NCBI RefSeq assembly: GCF_000571935.1 | Contig: NZ_ATAX01000022.1 | Span: forward strand, 52,812-116,811 | Origin: Ruminococcus flavefaciens 007c | GTDB lineage: Bacteria > Bacillota > Clostridia > Oscillospirales > Ruminococcaceae | Direction: 5' to 3' | DNA length: 64,000 bases | Part shown: one piece after another, positions 19,791-29,040 of the stretch | Layout: every line of letters begins with the position of its first letter | Numbering within the stretch: the stretch's first letter is position 1 | Translations under genes and position numbers: made by a program | The notes under the pieces: generated by a model | Told to the model about the DNA's origin: nothing | Seen by the model: the letters and a program-made list of their open reading frames with translations, nothing else | Database searches by the model: none

Positions 19791-21554
19791 ATGTCTGAGT
19801 ATAATAATAACAAACTTGGCGAACTGCGTCCCAATCAAATTATAACAACTTTCGGTCCAGGCGCTATTGTCGATGCAGTTAAAGATTCAGTCACTATACT
19901 TGATCTTCCATACTGGAAAGAAAAAGGACAAAGAATAATTGATGGAAGACTGGCTTCATATTTACGTGTCAATTGTTTTTATATGCCACGAACAAGTGGT
20001 AAATGTGATATACCTGTAGTAACTTTTCCGTATTATCATGTTTGCTCCAACATTATGTGTGGTCATCTTTTTGATGCAAGGAAGAATTTCGATTTAGATA
20101 AATACTTAATATATGGAGTCAGTTGCCCTAAATGTCATCGTCCAGCTTACCCATCACGATTTATTACCATATGCGAAAATGGACATATGCATGATTTCCC
20201 GTGGAAATGGTGGGTTCATCATGGAAATAAACAATGTAATGGCGAATTAAAGATGTATTCCATAGGAAATACATCTACACTTGCGGATATGTGGGTTGAG
20301 TGCTCCTGCGGAGATAAACGTAATATGAGCGGAGCTACACAGCGTGATAATTTTGAAGAATTGAGTTGTCAGGGACGGCATCCATTTCGTCCTTTGCATA
20401 AAGGAGATCACTGTAATAAACAGGTTATCCCTTCGCAGCGTGGTGCATCAAACGTGTATTTTGCTGTTACCAAAAGTGCAATATCAATTCCTCCATGGAT
20501 CAATCCACTATACAATTTAATCGATGATCATCTTCATGATATTGAACTGTTAATGGATGAAACCGTGTTAGGTGAAGAACTTGGGATTTTAACAGCATAC
20601 AAAAAATATTTTTCTGCATATTCATTTGATGAATACAAAGAAGCATTGCATAACCGTCTTAATAACATTAAAGAATTCACTGAAATCAAGCAGATGGAGT
20701 ATAACGCCATTACTCACCATGATGATCCTGCCTATGAATCTAATAAAAAGCATTTTAAAGCTGAGGAAGATCCATTGCCTCAATATCTAAAAAAATACTT
20801 TGAAAGAATAATACGAGTAACAAGGCTTAGAGAAGTAAGAGTTCTTCTCGGTTTTACAAGAGTAGATGCACCTGATCCGGATGCTGATAATCAGCCTAAT
20901 ATCGTTGCACTTAGCAAAGGAAGCGGTCCAGAGCGCTGGCTTCCCGCTGCAGAAGTTAATGGCGAAGGCATCTTCATTGAGTTTAAGAAAGAGCAGATTG
21001 AAAAATGGATGAGTTCTGAAGCTGTAAAATCTATATCAAAGAAGTATTCAGATTCGTACAGAGATTTCTGCGAATCAAAGGGCTGGACAATTTCAGTTAT
21101 GCGTAATGCTGTCTATGTTCTCATGCATACATTTGCTCATCTTTTGATAAAGCAAATGTCCATGTCATCAGGTTATTCATCTTCAGCTATAAGAGAACGA
21201 ATTTATTTTAGCGAAAAGATGTCGGGAGTATTGCTGTATACAGGCAGTGCTGACAAAGAAGGTTCGCTTGGCGGTTTAGTTGAATTAGGTACTATCGATC
21301 AGATGACAAGGCTCATGAAAGATGCTTTCCAGGAAGCTCTTGTTTGCACCAATGACCCTGAATGTATGAATACTCTCCCTGCTGGTAAGAACTCTAACGG
21401 TGCAGCTTGTCATTCTTGCTGTATGATATCTGAAACTGCTTGTGAAAACGGAAATAGGATGCTTGACAGAGGACTTGTTGTACCCGTTCCGGGACGTGAA
21501 GAAACCTCATACTTTAAAGAATTGGTGAATGAACTATGCCAGGTAGAGATATAA
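19791..21554 (+). CDS. drmB: DISARM protein DrmB (DUF1998), copy 2
   Basis: The frame is open from 19743, but GGAGG at 19780-19784 places the start at the ATG at 19791, giving 587 residues. The N terminus LGELRPNQIITTFGPGAIVD matches copy 1 (GDIRKTQVITTFGVGSIVD). CPKC, MHDFPWKWWVHHG, HTFAHLL (about residue 446) and the C-terminal CHSCCMISETACENGNRMLDRG are the DUF1998/DrmB features. It partners DrmA copy 2. Its 3' end overlaps drmC by 19 bp, so the last two DISARM genes are coupled. Confidence 0.92.
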   Translation: MSEYNNNKLGELRPNQIITTFGPGAIVDAVKDSVTILDLPYWKEKGQRIIDGRLASYLRVNCFYMPRTSGKCDIPVVTFPYYHVCSNIMCGHLFDARKNFDLDKYLIYGVSCPKCHRPAYPSRFITICENGHMHDFPWKWWVHHGNKQCNGELKMYSIGNTSTLADMWVECSCGDKRNMSGATQRDNFEELSCQGRHPFRPLHKGDHCNKQVIPSQRGASNVYFAVTKSAISIPPWINPLYNLIDDHLHDIELLMDETVLGEELGILTAYKKYFSAYSFDEYKEALHNRLNNIKEFTEIKQMEYNAITHHDDPAYESNKKHFKAEEDPLPQYLKKYFERIIRVTRLREVRVLLGFTRVDAPDPDADNQPNIVALSKGSGPERWLPAAEVNGEGIFIEFKKEQIEKWMSSEAVKSISKKYSDSYRDFCESKGWTISVMRNAVYVLMHTFAHLLIKQMSMSSGYSSSAIRERIYFSEKMSGVLLYTGSADKEGSLGGLVELGTIDQMTRLMKDAFQEALVCTNDPECMNTLPAGKNSNGAACHSCCMISETACENGNRMLDRGLVVPVPGREETSYFKELVNELCQVEI

Positions 21555-22198
21555 ATAAAGAGATCCTAATCAATACGATAAAAAGCGATTATTCAAACGG
21601 TACATCAAATTCTGTGGAATTACTAAAAAGGAATTACCCTGAGCTATCTCATCAGAAATGTGAAGATATAGCGGAGTTAATAACTGAAGCTATTGCGACT
21701 AATGACACAGATAAAGTGTCAATCGTTGCTACTGCACCGCCTTCTTTTGCAATTAACGCAAGAACAACCATGAGCGTTGTTAATTCAATGATCAATAGTG
21801 CAGAAAGAAATATTCTTATTACAGGATATTCACTCTCCTCCTATTTTTCCGATTTAGTTGATGTGATAATAAATAAAAGCCAGCGCGGTATTTTTGTTAA
21901 GTTCTTCGTCAATGATATTGAAAGTCAGCAAGAATTCGATAAGATTTTGCGTTATAAGAGTCGATTCTTAAATATTTACAATTATAAACCTGTTGATGAT
22001 GATAAGATGTCAGCATTACACGCTAAGGTATTATCTGTTGACGGTCAATCTACATTAATTACTTCAGCAAATCTGTCTTATCATGGTCAGCAAGGCAATA
22101 TAGAGCTTGGTACAAAAATCGAATCCAAGAGCATTGCTAAGCAGATAGATGATATTTTTACAAAGCTTATTTTTTCAAAAGTATTTGTTCAGCTCTGA
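21536..22198 (+). CDS. drmC: Phospholipase-D-fold protein DrmC
   Basis: The product has 220 residues, the size expected for DrmC. One HxKxxxxD motif is visible, H162-A-K164 with D169, followed by TSANLS, the asparagine-serine element of the phospholipase D superfamily. Earlier segments (RTTMSVVNSMINSA, NILITGYSL) resemble the first strand-helix unit of the fold. With a single HKD motif it would act as a dimer if catalytic. DrmC is present in both DISARM classes but has been reported as dispensable for protection in a studied system. It overlaps drmB by 19 bp. Confidence 0.85.
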   Translation: MPGRDINKEILINTIKSDYSNGTSNSVELLKRNYPELSHQKCEDIAELITEAIATNDTDKVSIVATAPPSFAINARTTMSVVNSMINSAERNILITGYSLSSYFSDLVDVIINKSQRGIFVKFFVNDIESQQEFDKILRYKSRFLNIYNYKPVDDDKMSALHAKVLSVDGQSTLITSANLSYHGQQGNIELGTKIESKSIAKQIDDIFTKLIFSKVFVQL

Positions 22199-22260
22199 TT
22201 TGATAGCTATCCTCAAACTAAAACAACAGAAACACTACATTTAATTATCAGGAGTTTTCA

Positions 22261-22602
22261 ATGCATAACGATATTATTTCATTCTGTGACAAATGGCTTT
22301 TTCTATTTGATAGCGACAAAGTATTTGATTTTGAAAATGACTTTGGCGATGACTGTGAAAAAATGTCTTTCAAGATGGATCTATTTAATAGTTTCCGTGA
22401 TGCCTTTCCTGACGCAACAGATGCAACATGGAAAACTGAAGAACTTGAAAGGGTTATTAATAATATAAATAATCCTGCCATACTTGGTTCTATGCTTTTC
22501 TCACAATGGCGCTCCCTAACACACTGGATTATGATATATAATCTTGATGATTACATCGACTGGTTCAAAATAGTCCTTACACGACTTAAAGAAATCTGCT
22601 GA
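22261..22602 (+). CDS. Unrecognised small protein at the end of the DISARM unit
   Basis: A 113-residue, mostly alpha-helical, acidic protein without recognised motif. It has a CAGGAG site, starts 62 bp after drmC and precedes the terminator at 22659, so it is the last gene of unit B. Trp and Phe residues cluster in SQWRSLTHW. Size, acidity and position suggest an accessory or regulatory subunit, but nothing in the sequence gives a function. Confidence 0.7.
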   Translation: MHNDIISFCDKWLFLFDSDKVFDFENDFGDDCEKMSFKMDLFNSFRDAFPDATDATWKTEELERVINNINNPAILGSMLFSQWRSLTHWIMIYNLDDYIDWFKIVLTRLKEIC

Positions 22603-22658
22603 ACAAACAATAAATGAATATGGTTGCAGTTTATAATATAACGATTTAATCATGAAAG

Positions 22659-22689
22659 AAAAAGGTCGGTTCTGATGCCGACTTTTTTC
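22659..22689 (+). terminator. Rho-independent terminator of the DISARM unit
   Basis: AAGGTCGG and CCGACTTT form an 8-bp stem (one G-T pair) around a short loop and run into TTTTTT. It lies 57 bp after the 113-residue gene. Confidence 0.75.
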
Positions 22690-22766
22690 AAATTGATACT
22701 TATAACATAGGTGCTCTTTTTCAACACCTATGAAGAAAATATCTTACTATTGAGGACAATCCTCCG

Positions 22767-22800
22767 GTCTTGACATCTATTGCAACTCAGATGTCAAGAC
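22767..22800. promoter_or_regulatory. Perfect 12-bp inverted repeat upstream of the AraC-type gene
   Basis: GTCTTGACATCT and AGATGTCAAGAC are separated by 10 nt, 57 bp before the ATG at 22857. Without a T-run it looks more like an operator than a terminator; a TACAAT -10 candidate lies downstream at 22819. A likely binding site for the neighbouring regulator, by inference. Confidence 0.5.
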
Positions 22801-22856
22801 TAATATGATAATTTTTGATACAATAAAGACATCAAATAAAGGAGGTACTCAGTACT

Positions 22857-23717
22857 ATGAAAGATAACATTCTTGAAAACGCCTTATCTATCATTGATAA
22901 GAATATTCGCCTTGATCATAAGGAAATAACAAGGAAAATTTACGCAGAAACAAATTATTGTGATCAGGATTACAACAAATTTCTTGCGGTGATTTCTTCA
23001 GGTGATCTTACTTTAAAGGATTATATCCGAAAAAGAAGACTGTATTTAGCTGCTGATGAACTGATCAATAACCCTGATAAGTCAATAGTCGATATCTCGT
23101 CAGAATTCGGTTATTCCGAGCAAACAGCATTTACAAGAGCTATAAAAAGAGAATTTAACAAAACACCAACAGAAATCCGCAAGAACCAAAAGCCAGTTCC
23201 CGATGTCAGAAAAATACTGGAGAATCATCTTGCCAATAAGAGCAGACTCGATTCTATTCTCGATAGATTTGAATCTGATAATCTAAGTAATACCGACTGG
23301 GACTACTTTGAGACATTTATCCATGCAACAGATGAATATGGGTTCGATACTTCAACCTGTTGCCTGATATCTGAACTATCAGAGAGACTATCAGTTCCAT
23401 TTGCTCATCTTTTAGAACGTTGTTTCGATATGATGATTGATTACAATCAGTATTCTGAAGATTACATGACGGAAAAACTCGATTTTATGGAAGAAGCGGG
23501 TATCGAAAGTGAAGATGAATTAAAAAAGCTGTGTCATCATTATGACTGTAAATGGTATGAGCTGAGCTTTGGTAAAGTTCAGATGTATCGTTTAGGTATT
23601 GATTCACCAGAAGAACTAACTAAAATATGGAACTATTATAACTGTAAATGGATAATGGGCGAACCCTATCCTATTACAAAGCAAATGGTACAGGATTATC
23701 GTAAAAAAACAAAATAA
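22857..23717 (+). CDS. AraC-family-like transcriptional regulator
   Basis: The 286-residue product has an AraC-type double helix-turn-helix in its first third, unusual because most AraC proteins carry it at the C terminus: LKDYIRKRRLYLAADELI followed by SIVDISSEFGYSEQTAFTRAIKREFNKTPTEIR (about residues 52-106). The remaining 180 residues are unrecognised, acidic and helical and could be a ligand or protein interaction domain. It starts behind AAGGAGG and ends 18 bp before the nuclease-helicase gene, which suggests that it controls or is co-expressed with it. The perfect inverted repeat at 22767-22800 could be its operator. Confidence 0.8.
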   Translation: MKDNILENALSIIDKNIRLDHKEITRKIYAETNYCDQDYNKFLAVISSGDLTLKDYIRKRRLYLAADELINNPDKSIVDISSEFGYSEQTAFTRAIKREFNKTPTEIRKNQKPVPDVRKILENHLANKSRLDSILDRFESDNLSNTDWDYFETFIHATDEYGFDTSTCCLISELSERLSVPFAHLLERCFDMMIDYNQYSEDYMTEKLDFMEEAGIESEDELKKLCHHYDCKWYELSFGKVQMYRLGIDSPEELTKIWNYYNCKWIMGEPYPITKQMVQDYRKKTK

Positions 23718-23735
23718 TAACGGAGGGCAGGAAGA

Positions 23736-26693
23736 ATGTATATTGCATTTGATAAAGAACAAAAGAGAATATCTATCAATGACGCTGTTCAGGGCGATAC
23801 ATTCTTCTGCCCAATTTGTCTTGAGAGACTGTTTGTAAAAGCCGGAACTGAAAGAGCACGTCATTTTTCTCACTATCCTAAGTGTGAATGCAATGATGGC
23901 TGGAATGGTCAATATGATATGTCTGAATGGCACTATGAATGGCAGAATAGATTTCCGGCTGATAACCAGGAAGTAGTTGTTCAATGGGACGATATTCGGC
24001 ACAGAGCAGACGTGCTTGTGGACAGAACAGTCGCTGAGTTTCAGCATAGTCCCTTATCCGCCGGAAAGTTTAATGACAGAAATGTCTTCTATCATAATAA
24101 TATTGGATACAAAGTTGTCTGGCTTTATGATATGCGCGAAGACTATGAAAGCGGACAATTAAAGGAAAAGAACAATAATATCTTTTCTTGGAGCAAACCA
24201 AGATCTACTTTCAGAAAATACAACCTTCGTGCCGGAGCAATAGACCTTTTCTTTCAAATATCTGATGATAATGAATGTATATTGCAAATACATGAATTCT
24301 ATGAAGGCTTCTTTCAAATCAAACAAAGATTTACAAAAGAAGCCTTCTTATCTTATATCGGTCTGACTGACGGAAGATGTCTTCCACCGCTGCACATAGA
24401 CACTAATATAGATGAGGAATATCAACGTTTTTCTGAAAAGTATAATATTGTTCTTAATCTTCAGCAACAACGAGCTGTCCAGGCTGTGAGTGGAGCAAAT
24501 CTTATGATTGCAGTACCAGGTAGTGGAAAAACTACTGTTATGGTTGCAAGAATGGGATATATGATTTATTGTAAAGGTATTGCTCCCGAGAATATTCTTG
24601 CTATAACTTATACTAAAAGCGCAACAAATGATATTAAACAGCGCTTTGCTCAAAAGTTCGATAAAAACATAGCCGATCGTCTTAATATACGCACTATCAA
24701 CTCTTTATGCGAACAGATCATCACAAGATATGTTCAAAAGTATAATAGACCAAATCGCTATAAACTGCTTAATGAAAATGAACAATGTGCAATTATCAAA
24801 TCAATCTACACAAGCATAACTGGCGATAAATTTCCACACGAAGCTGATATTATCGAAGCACAAACCAAAATCAGTTATATAAAAAACATGATGCTGACAA
24901 CTCCTGAATTAAGAGAGGAGTATCTGCCCGAAGACTCCATCTATGAGAATTTCTATAACAAATATGAAGATGCTTTGAAATCAAATCAACGTATGGATTA
25001 TGACGATCAACTACGCTTCGCTAAGATTTTCCTTGAAAAAAAACCTGACCTTCTTTGTGAATTTCAGGATAAATACCAGTACATTTGTGTTGATGAAGCA
25101 CAGGATACATCTAAAATTCAACATGAAATAGTCAGATTGTTAGCTTCAAAGCGGAATAATGTTTTTATGGTTGGTGATGAAGATCAAAGCATTTATCGTT
25201 TCCGTGCAGCTTATCCACAGGCACTTTTGAGTTTTGCGGATATATATATTAATCCGTATGTTCTGTTTCTTGAAACAAATTACCGTTCAACAAAGCAAAT
25301 AGTTTCAGCTGCTCAGAGTTTTATTAGTCATAATATTAACCGTCATTCTGAGAAATATATGAGATCAAGCCGAGGAGACGGTAAGCCGATAAAACGTATT
25401 AATGTCATGAAGAAACATGAGCAGTATTCTACTGTTGCAGAAGCATCCATGCAAGATCATGGTCAAATGGCAATACTCTACCGGAACAATGCAAATGCCA
25501 TTCCTCTTATGGATCTCTTTTTACGAAAAAATATCCCATTTCAACGCCTGAAAGATGCAGGTGAAAACTTTTTTACCTGCAAAGTTGTTCAGGATATTGT
25601 ATATTTTCTAAGATTCGCTATCAATCCTAATGACGCAGATGCTTTTAAGCAGATCTACTATAAGTGCGGCTATGGTTTCAACCAGCGAGCTGCAAATTGG
25701 AGCTGTACAAAATCGCTCCAAAAAGGCATTTCCATTTCCGATGAACTGATTAATCAACTGTCAAAGTGGCGGTCATTAGAGCAAAAAGCATTGGATTTTA
25801 AGGAAAAAATGAAGAGGATTGCTGCTTCCGCTCCACAAGATGCAATTGATATGATCTGTAATTATTGGTATCGTGACTATGCAAGAGAAAAAGAGCTCGA
25901 CATAGGTAAATGCGATATCCTATACTCTTTAGCTGTACAGGAAAAAACAATTACAGGTTTTCTTGAACACTTGGAGCTATTGCCGAAACTTATTGAGAAC
26001 TATCACTGTTCAGCAGAAAATCCGGTCATTCTTTCCACTATTCATTCTGCGAAGGGTTTAGAATTCGATATTGTCTATATAGTTGATGCCTATGACGGTA
26101 GTTTACCTCACTCAGACAGAGAAACCGCAAAAGAACAGGAACGGATTGATAACTATGAGGAAGAACGTCGTTTGTTTTACGTTGCAATCACAAGAGCCAA
26201 AAACGAATTGTATCTTCTTAGCGTAAACGAATATAGAACCGCATTTATCAACGAAATTGTCCCTGAAGCACATACTAACAAAGATAACGAAGTTAATGTA
26301 GTGTTTAAAGACAAACATACACTTCTTTCTGATACACTAAAGCCAATTATTGTGTCAGGTATGATTAACAACGTTACAGAAACAACGTCCATTCCCGCTC
26401 AACCATATAAAAGAAGCATCAGCGAATATATTTCAGAGACAAATGATCAACCAAACCCTGTTTCTGAAGAAAAAACAACTATGTCAAAACAACAGAAATA
26501 TGAAATAGGTCTATCTGACGTTTCAGATAAATTTACACAGCAGACAAGCATTATTCGTGACAGATTCGGCGCAAGATGGGTTAAGTGTGTCAAATGCGGA
26601 GCGATCAAGCAAGATTATGAGTTTTCATCGTATGGTGGAGAAAACACTGTCAATCTTGGCACTTGCGGTGAATGCAGCCGAAAGCGAAGTTAA
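23736..26693 (+). CDS. Fusion of a CoiA-like nuclease domain and a UvrD-like helicase
   Basis: This 985-residue protein begins with a CoiA-like module: CPIC zinc residues near 27-30, RHFSH near 46-50, WHYEWQNRF, then HRADV and EFQHS near residues 88-105, the D...ExQ nuclease residues. From about residue 235 it is a UvrD/Rep helicase: VPGSGKTT near 262, VDEAQDTS near 453, GDEDQSIYRFR, STIHSAKGLEFD and LFYVAITRAKNE. A second zinc site, CVKC...CGEC, closes the protein. CoiA domains act on incoming single-stranded DNA in competence; a fused helicase-nuclease beside a defence island suggests a role against foreign DNA, but this is inference. RBS GGAGG. Confidence 0.85.
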   Translation: MYIAFDKEQKRISINDAVQGDTFFCPICLERLFVKAGTERARHFSHYPKCECNDGWNGQYDMSEWHYEWQNRFPADNQEVVVQWDDIRHRADVLVDRTVAEFQHSPLSAGKFNDRNVFYHNNIGYKVVWLYDMREDYESGQLKEKNNNIFSWSKPRSTFRKYNLRAGAIDLFFQISDDNECILQIHEFYEGFFQIKQRFTKEAFLSYIGLTDGRCLPPLHIDTNIDEEYQRFSEKYNIVLNLQQQRAVQAVSGANLMIAVPGSGKTTVMVARMGYMIYCKGIAPENILAITYTKSATNDIKQRFAQKFDKNIADRLNIRTINSLCEQIITRYVQKYNRPNRYKLLNENEQCAIIKSIYTSITGDKFPHEADIIEAQTKISYIKNMMLTTPELREEYLPEDSIYENFYNKYEDALKSNQRMDYDDQLRFAKIFLEKKPDLLCEFQDKYQYICVDEAQDTSKIQHEIVRLLASKRNNVFMVGDEDQSIYRFRAAYPQALLSFADIYINPYVLFLETNYRSTKQIVSAAQSFISHNINRHSEKYMRSSRGDGKPIKRINVMKKHEQYSTVAEASMQDHGQMAILYRNNANAIPLMDLFLRKNIPFQRLKDAGENFFTCKVVQDIVYFLRFAINPNDADAFKQIYYKCGYGFNQRAANWSCTKSLQKGISISDELINQLSKWRSLEQKALDFKEKMKRIAASAPQDAIDMICNYWYRDYAREKELDIGKCDILYSLAVQEKTITGFLEHLELLPKLIENYHCSAENPVILSTIHSAKGLEFDIVYIVDAYDGSLPHSDRETAKEQERIDNYEEERRLFYVAITRAKNELYLLSVNEYRTAFINEIVPEAHTNKDNEVNVVFKDKHTLLSDTLKPIIVSGMINNVTETTSIPAQPYKRSISEYISETNDQPNPVSEEKTTMSKQQKYEIGLSDVSDKFTQQTSIIRDRFGARWVKCVKCGAIKQDYEFSSYGGENTVNLGTCGECSRKRS

Positions 26694-26748
26694 AAGACTT
26701 ATTCGTTGAAGGGACTCCCAAAACAGGTGGACGTTATCAGAGTAAATC

Positions 26749-26775
26749 AACTTTGACCCCACTGGAGTCAAAGTT
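26749..26775. repeat. 27-bp palindromic repeat, copy 1
   Basis: Arms AACTTTGAC and GTCAAAGTT flank a 9-nt centre that adds two more G-C pairs around ACT. The same 27 bases recur at 34885-34911 and 44513-44539. This copy lies in the 125-bp gap between the nuclease-helicase gene and the XRE gene, directly beside the terminator hairpin. Confidence 0.85.
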
Positions 26776-26812
26776 AAAAAAGAGGGCTTCTGCATCTGCA
26801 AAAGTCCTCTTG
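26776..26812 (-). terminator. Terminator of the XRE regulator gene
   Basis: On the minus strand AGAGGACTT pairs with the later AAGCCCTCT (one G-T pair), with TGCA repeats in the loop, and runs into TTTTTT. It also lies downstream of the converging nuclease-helicase gene and may serve both. Confidence 0.7.
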
Positions 26813-26818
26813 TCATAG

Positions 26819-27130
26819 CTATGATTTACTCAGTGCCTTGCCTAACAGCAAGTACAATGATGCGTTTTCATCATTCATCGTTCTGAAACTGGTCACAATC
26901 TCTTTCTCTCGGTCATTCAGAACAGTAACCTCCCCGTCCTCGTTGAAGAACTCAGAGAGCGTGATTCCCATAGGAGTGAGCAGTTTTTTCAGTGTTTCGA
27001 TAGTCGGCTGATTCTTGCCGTTTTCAAGGTCGCTAATGTGACCTTGTGAAATATCAGAGTCCTTAGAAAGTCTGTAAATGCTGAACTCTTTAGCTTCTCT
27101 GAGCTGTTTCAGACGCTTGCCGTATTCCAT
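26819..27130 (-). CDS. XRE-family helix-turn-helix regulator
   Basis: The 103-residue protein has an N-terminal Cro/CI-type helix-turn-helix, IYRLSKDSDISQGHISDLE, at about residues 18-37, followed by ENGKNQPTIETLKKLL. The C-terminal 40 residues are helical and probably dimerise. It is transcribed away from the endonuclease gene at 27294; the 163-bp gap between them holds a TATAAT at 27164-27169 on the minus strand and probably both promoters. A repressor of its own or of the divergent gene is the likely role, by inference. Confidence 0.85.
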   Translation of the reverse strand: MEYGKRLKQLREAKEFSIYRLSKDSDISQGHISDLENGKNQPTIETLKKLLTPMGITLSEFFNEDGEVTVLNDREKEIVTSFRTMNDENASLYLLLGKALSKS

Positions 27131-27293
27131 TCCGTTTCACTCCCTTTTGGATTGTCAATTACCATTATAATACTTTTTAACGAAGATTTTAATTCAAAAG
27201 AGCCGAACTAATTACTTATTTATTCGGATATATCGTTATTATAGGAAGCGAAAGTGATTATTACTCACTATAACTGTGAAAGGAGGATATTAA

Positions 27294-28405
27294 ATGAAGA
27301 AAAAACTGTTGCTCGCAGCTATACTGTTTGTGATGACAATAACATCGTGTGTTCCTTATAATACCGGAAACGATGCTTCTGATACAGATACATCTACTTC
27401 CTCAGCTCAGACAGAAATCGTTACTTCTGAAATGGAAAAAGGAACAAGTTCTGAAACAACCACCTCTGCTGTTTCCACAACATCTGTAACTGAATCAACA
27501 GCGGTTTCAGAGACAACAACATCAGCAGCAACTACCGTAGAACCTGAAAAGCCAACTACTCCGTTTTCTCTCAGTAATATTCCTCCATTCAGCAATACGC
27601 CTTACTATGAGGTCAACAACAATAAACCGTTCTTTACTAACGATGAGATTACAACACAGTCCTATGAATACTATCCCAATCTTGATAGTTTGGGCCGCTG
27701 TGGTGCGTGTATAGCTGCATATCCCTTGATATGATGCCGACAACAGAACGTGAAGGGATAGGAATGGTAAAGCCGTCCGGCTGGCATCTCGACAAGTATG
27801 ACTTTGTTGACGGCAAGTATCTGTTCAACCGCTGCCATCTGATTGGTTATCAGCTCACAGGCGAAAACGCCAATCTCAGCAATCTTATAACAGGCACCAG
27901 ATACATGAATATTCAGGGTATGCTCCCTTTTGAGAACAAAACTGCCGGATATATAAAATCTACCGGAAATCATGTGATGTACAGAATAACACCTGTATTT
28001 GACGGTAATAACTTAGTCGCAACAGGTGTTCTGATGGAAGCTTATTCGGTTGAAGATAACGGACAGGGACTGTGTTTCAATGTTTTCTGTTATAACGCTC
28101 AGCCAGGTGTGGTGATTGATTATTCAACAGGTGAAAATCATCTTGATGAAAACTCAGATGTTATTATCCTCGATCCTTTTGTCGAAGATCCTGCTGAACC
28201 GCCTGTTATTGACCGTGATATGCCTGACTCGGAAGATAATCAGTCGCAGACATACATACTTAACAAGAATACGAAGAAGATACATTATCCGTGGTGTTCC
28301 TCGGTTGAGGATATGGCGGAGCATAATAAACAGGAGTTTACAGGAGATATAAATGAAGTAATCAGTCAAGGCTATTCTCCGTGTAAACGGTGTAATCCTT
28401 CTTGA
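27294..28405 (+). pseudogene. Secreted DNA/RNA non-specific endonuclease (NucA/EndA type), frameshifted
   Basis: Two overlapping frames make up one gene. The first (27294-27734) encodes a lipoprotein signal, LLLAAILFVMTITSC, a Ser/Thr linker and the start of the nuclease up to LGRCGA. The second (from about 27704, one base back) continues VYSCISLDMMPTTEREGIGMVKPSGWH, then RCHLIGYQLTGENANLSNLITGTRYMN, the catalytic His and metal-binding Asn region, and a C-terminal WCSSV...CKRC module. Joining the frames restores the family without gap, which points to loss of one base near 27705-27708. There is no slippery heptamer. A sequencing error is the main alternative; otherwise the nuclease is inactive, because the first frame stops before the active site. 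Confidence 0.75.
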
Positions 28406-28422
28406 TATGGAGATGATAAACT

Positions 28423-29019
28423 ATGACAGATAAAATGAAATGGACCAGAGAACCTGAAAAATACAAGATCAGTGATGAGCGAATAGAGATAGTGACTGAA
28501 CCGCACACCGACTTATGGCAGAGAACATATTATCATTTCCGCAATGATAATGCTCCCGTTCTGCAAATAGAGACAGATGAAAAATACTTCTCCTTTATAG
28601 TCAAAACCGATTTCACTGACAGTCATCATCGCTTCGATCAGTGCGGAATTGTGATGTATCTTGATTCAGAAAACTGGCTGAAAGCCTCGGTCGAATACGA
28701 AAATGAAGAATTTCAGCATTTAGGCTCGGTTGTCACCAATCACGGTTATTCCGATTGGGCTACAACAGCTATCCCTTCAGATGTAAAGGTCATTTGGTAT
28801 CGTTTCAGCCGCCGTGAGGACGATTACTGCATCGAGAGTTCCCATGACGGTGTGAACTTCACTCAGATGCGTGTTTGTCATGTGTGGGAAGGCAAAGATA
28901 TGATACGCTTTGGTATCTACGCTTGTAGTCCGGAAGATTCGAGCTTTAAGGCTGTGTTTACTGATATGAAGATATCCGAATGTGCTTGGAAGGCACATGA
29001 CGGACAGCAGCCGGATTGA
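28423..29019 (+). CDS. DUF1349 family protein (concanavalin-like fold)
   Basis: A 198-residue protein starting after GGAG with MTDKMKWTREPEKYKI. The pattern of FRNDNAPVLQIET, HHRFDQCGIVMYLDSENWLKASVEYE, WYRFSRREDDYCIESSHDGVNFTQMR and IRFGIYACSP is that of DUF1349, a lectin-like beta sandwich related to yeast YnaB-type proteins. It has no signal peptide and is probably cytosolic. Its gene follows the broken endonuclease by 17 bp and precedes the SRAP gene by 21 bp, so the three may share a transcript. No catalytic role is established for the family. Confidence 0.8.
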   Translation: MTDKMKWTREPEKYKISDERIEIVTEPHTDLWQRTYYHFRNDNAPVLQIETDEKYFSFIVKTDFTDSHHRFDQCGIVMYLDSENWLKASVEYENEEFQHLGSVVTNHGYSDWATTAIPSDVKVIWYRFSRREDDYCIESSHDGVNFTQMRVCHVWEGKDMIRFGIYACSPEDSSFKAVFTDMKISECAWKAHDGQQPD

Positions 29020-29040
29020 TTTTACATTGGAGGTGACTTC

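Noticed and set aside
27690..27735. Programmed frameshift in the endonuclease gene
   Set aside because: No slippery heptamer or downstream pseudoknot is visible; a simple one-base loss explains the shift better.
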